A stretch of DNA of 7,942 nucleotides from Chloroflexota bacterium (GTDB taxonomy: Bacteria; Chloroflexota; Anaerolineae; Anaerolineales; Villigracilaceae): NCBI GenBank assembly GCA_021823555.1, contig JAKANW010000108.1, positions 1-7,942 of the forward strand. Direction: 5' to 3'. Within the stretch, counting starts at the first letter, position 1; every line of letters starts with the position of its first letter. Of the stretch, positions 6,560 through 7,942 are shown one piece after another. The notes below the pieces were generated by a model that was given only the letters and a program-made list of their open reading frames with translations, was not told where the DNA came from and made no database searches. A program made the position numbers and the translations under genes.

Positions 6560-6578
6560 AAGAGGAAGCAAAAACGCA

Positions 6579-7565
6579 TTACTTGACCATGTGACAGGCC
6601 ACAAAATGGCCTGGAGTCACCTCACGGAAATCGGGACGTTTCTCTGCACAGATGGTGTCCGCCAGCGGGCAGCGCGTGCGGAAACGGCAACCGGAGGGCG
6701 GGTTGGCAGGTGATGGAACGTCCCCTTCGAGGATAATACGCTTGCGCTGGGCATCGGCAACCGGATCCGGGACCGGAACCGCGGAAAGCAGGGCTTGTGT
6801 ATACGGGTGTAGCGGATTCCTATACAACTCATCGCGGTTTGTCAGTTCCACGATCACACCCAGATACATCACCGCCACGCGCTTGCTAATGTGGCGCACC
6901 ATCGAAAGGTCATGGGCGATAAACAGGTATGTCAGATTGAATTGTTCCTGCAGTTCTTCGAGCAGGTTAACTACCTGCGCCTGAATGGATACATCCAGGG
7001 CAGAGATAGGCTCATCACAAATAATGAAAGACGGCTGGAGAGCGAGGGCACGCGCCACGCCGATACGCTGGCGCTGGCCACCGGAGAATTCATGTGGATA
7101 GCGGGTGGCAAAGGCTGGATTCAACTTAACCACTTCCATCAGGTGCTGGACACGTTCCTGGATTTCCCTGCCGGTTGCAACGTTGTGAACCATAAGAGGT
7201 TCACCGACAATTTGCTCCACGGTCATGCGCGGATTGAGGCTGGCATACGGATCCTGGAAGATCATCTGCATCTTTCGGCGCATTCGCCGCATTTCTTCAC
7301 CGTGCAACTTGACCAGGTCAACACCTTCAAAATGAATTTGACCAGCGGTAGGTTTATATAACTGCAAAATGGTACGGCCCGTGGTGGATTTACCACAACC
7401 CGACTCGCCCACCAGGCCCAGCGTCTCACCACGTATCACATCGAAACTAACACCATCCACTGCGCGCACTGCCCCCACCTGGCGTTGGAGCACACCCCGG
7501 TAGATGGGGAAGTGCATCTTTAAGTCTTCAACCTTCAGAAGGATTTCTGCATTGTTGTCGCTCAT
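6579..7565 (-). CDS. dppF: DppF-type ABC transporter ATP-binding protein
   Basis: Complete 328-residue cytoplasmic ATPase that hydrolyses ATP with DppD to drive import. All motifs are present: Walker [10 protein letters not shown] (53-61), Q-loop Gln104 in FQDP, signature SGGQRQR (161-167), Walker B IICDEP (181-186), D-loop SALD (188-191) and switch His218 in IAHDLS. The oligopeptide-transporter C-terminal domain (oligo_HPY) follows with [20 protein letters not shown] (249-268). Four cysteines near the end (293, 299, 306, 324) match the conserved pattern that binds a 4Fe-4S cluster in structurally studied Dpp ATPases. The VRAVDGVSF segment near 33-41 and the order after the DppD gene favour DppF over DppD. 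ATG at 7565 overlaps the upstream stop as ATGA and has GGGAGG about 8 nt upstream inside the upstream gene, so translation is coupled. Stop is TAA. Confidence 0.96.
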   Translation of the reverse strand: MSDNNAEILLKVEDLKMHFPIYRGVLQRQVGAVRAVDGVSFDVIRGETLGLVGESGCGKSTTGRTILQLYKPTAGQIHFEGVDLVKLHGEEMRRMRRKMQMIFQDPYASLNPRMTVEQIVGEPLMVHNVATGREIQERVQHLMEVVKLNPAFATRYPHEFSGGQRQRIGVARALALQPSFIICDEPISALDVSIQAQVVNLLEELQEQFNLTYLFIAHDLSMVRHISKRVAVMYLGVIVELTNRDELYRNPLHPYTQALLSAVPVPDPVADAQRKRIILEGDVPSPANPPSGCRFRTRCPLADTICAEKRPDFREVTPGHFVACHMVK

Positions 7566-7942
7566 GAACGGGGCCTCCCGGTCTTGGTATCCACCCAGCA
7601 GGCCACGCGGTGCTCAGGCGCCACAGGTTCAAGCATGGGATTTTCTTTCCAGCATCGCTCCATAACCCACTTACAGCGAGGGGCAAACGGGCAGGCGGTT
7701 GGTTTATTGTATAGAACTGGCGGAGCGCCTTCAATAGATTCCAGGCGTGTACGTTCCTTCTCATCTACACGAGGCAGGCTGCGCAAGAGTCCTAACGTAT
7801 ATGGATGAGTGGGATTGGAATACAATTCTTTAACCGGCGCTTCCTCGATAATAAATCCCCCGTACATAACAACAACCCGTTGGGCCAGGCCTGCCACCAC
7901 ACCCAGATCGTGGGTGATCCAGATGATGGCCATACCCAATTC
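7562..7942 (-). CDS. dppD: DppD-type ABC transporter ATP-binding protein, C-terminal fragment
   Basis: Only the last 126 residues are inside the window; the ATP-binding core (Walker A, Q-loop, signature, Walker B) lies beyond the right edge. The visible part starts at [20 protein letters not shown], which carries the switch histidine, followed by [27 protein letters not shown] and GLLRSLPR of the oligo_HPY domain. The cysteine set CPFAPRC, ERC and VACW near the C-terminus matches the 4Fe-4S ligand pattern of DppD proteins. The gene reads through the edge in frame, so no start is assigned. It ends with TGA (7562-7564) overlapping the dppF ATG, which shows UGA serving as a normal stop in this genome. 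Order and sequence indicate DppD, the partner of DppF. Confidence 0.93.
   Translation of the reverse strand, partial: ELGMAIIWITHDLGVVAGLAQRVVVMYGGFIIEEAPVKELYSNPTHPYTLGLLRSLPRVDEKERTRLESIEGAPPVLYNKPTACPFAPRCKWVMERCWKENPMLEPVAPEHRVACWVDTKTGRPRS

Noticed and set aside
1..7942. CRISPR arrays, tRNA or rRNA genes, insertion sequences
   Set aside because: No regularly spaced repeats, no RNA gene and no transposase-like frame or terminal inverted repeats were seen. The 14-nt match to the 16S 3' end at 6546-6559 is not part of an rRNA gene.

Overview
The window is one minus-strand block carrying most of a Dpp/Opp-type (peptide/nickel family) ABC importer, with an unexpected c-type cytochrome gene inserted in it. 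The proline/threonine/alanine-rich linkers behind both lipoboxes, and a membrane-anchored cytochrome with a GDRGQGLTDEF-type heme domain, resemble proteins of Chloroflexota (Anaerolineae-like lineages). That assignment rests on family resemblance only; there is no rRNA or marker gene here. All seven genes read right to left and no convincing gene lies on the plus strand.

Layout in transcription order: the C-terminal part of a DppD-like ATPase (cut by the right edge); a complete DppF-like ATPase (ATGA overlap with the first); a 113-bp gap holding an unusually perfect Shine-Dalgarno sequence; a large family 5 solute-binding lipoprotein; a 232-bp gap with a perfect 13-bp hairpin and other repeats; the DppB-like permease; the DppC-like permease (9-bp gap); a c-type cytochrome starting 4 bp after dppC; a roughly 100-bp gap with a possible promoter; and a second family 5 solute-binding lipoprotein running off the left edge. 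The lipoproteins would capture substrate outside the membrane, DppB/DppC form the channel and DppD/DppF drive it with ATP. The real substrate (peptide, nickel, opine, sugar) cannot be read from the sequence.

The main anomaly is the cytochrome gene (1358-2062). It reads as one intact 235-codon frame from an N-terminal membrane segment through a heme domain to a C-terminal membrane anchor, except for a single in-frame TGA at 1856-1858. This TGA sits exactly where the first cysteine of the CXXCH heme motif should be, giving [UGA]-Leu-Pro-Cys-His. DppD in the same window ends with TGA and all tryptophans seen use TGG, so a genome-wide change of UGA meaning is unlikely. Remaining explanations are selenocysteine at a heme-attachment position, a recent nonsense mutation, or a base-call error. 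Weak stem-loops that could act as a bacterial SECIS follow the codon but are not decisive.
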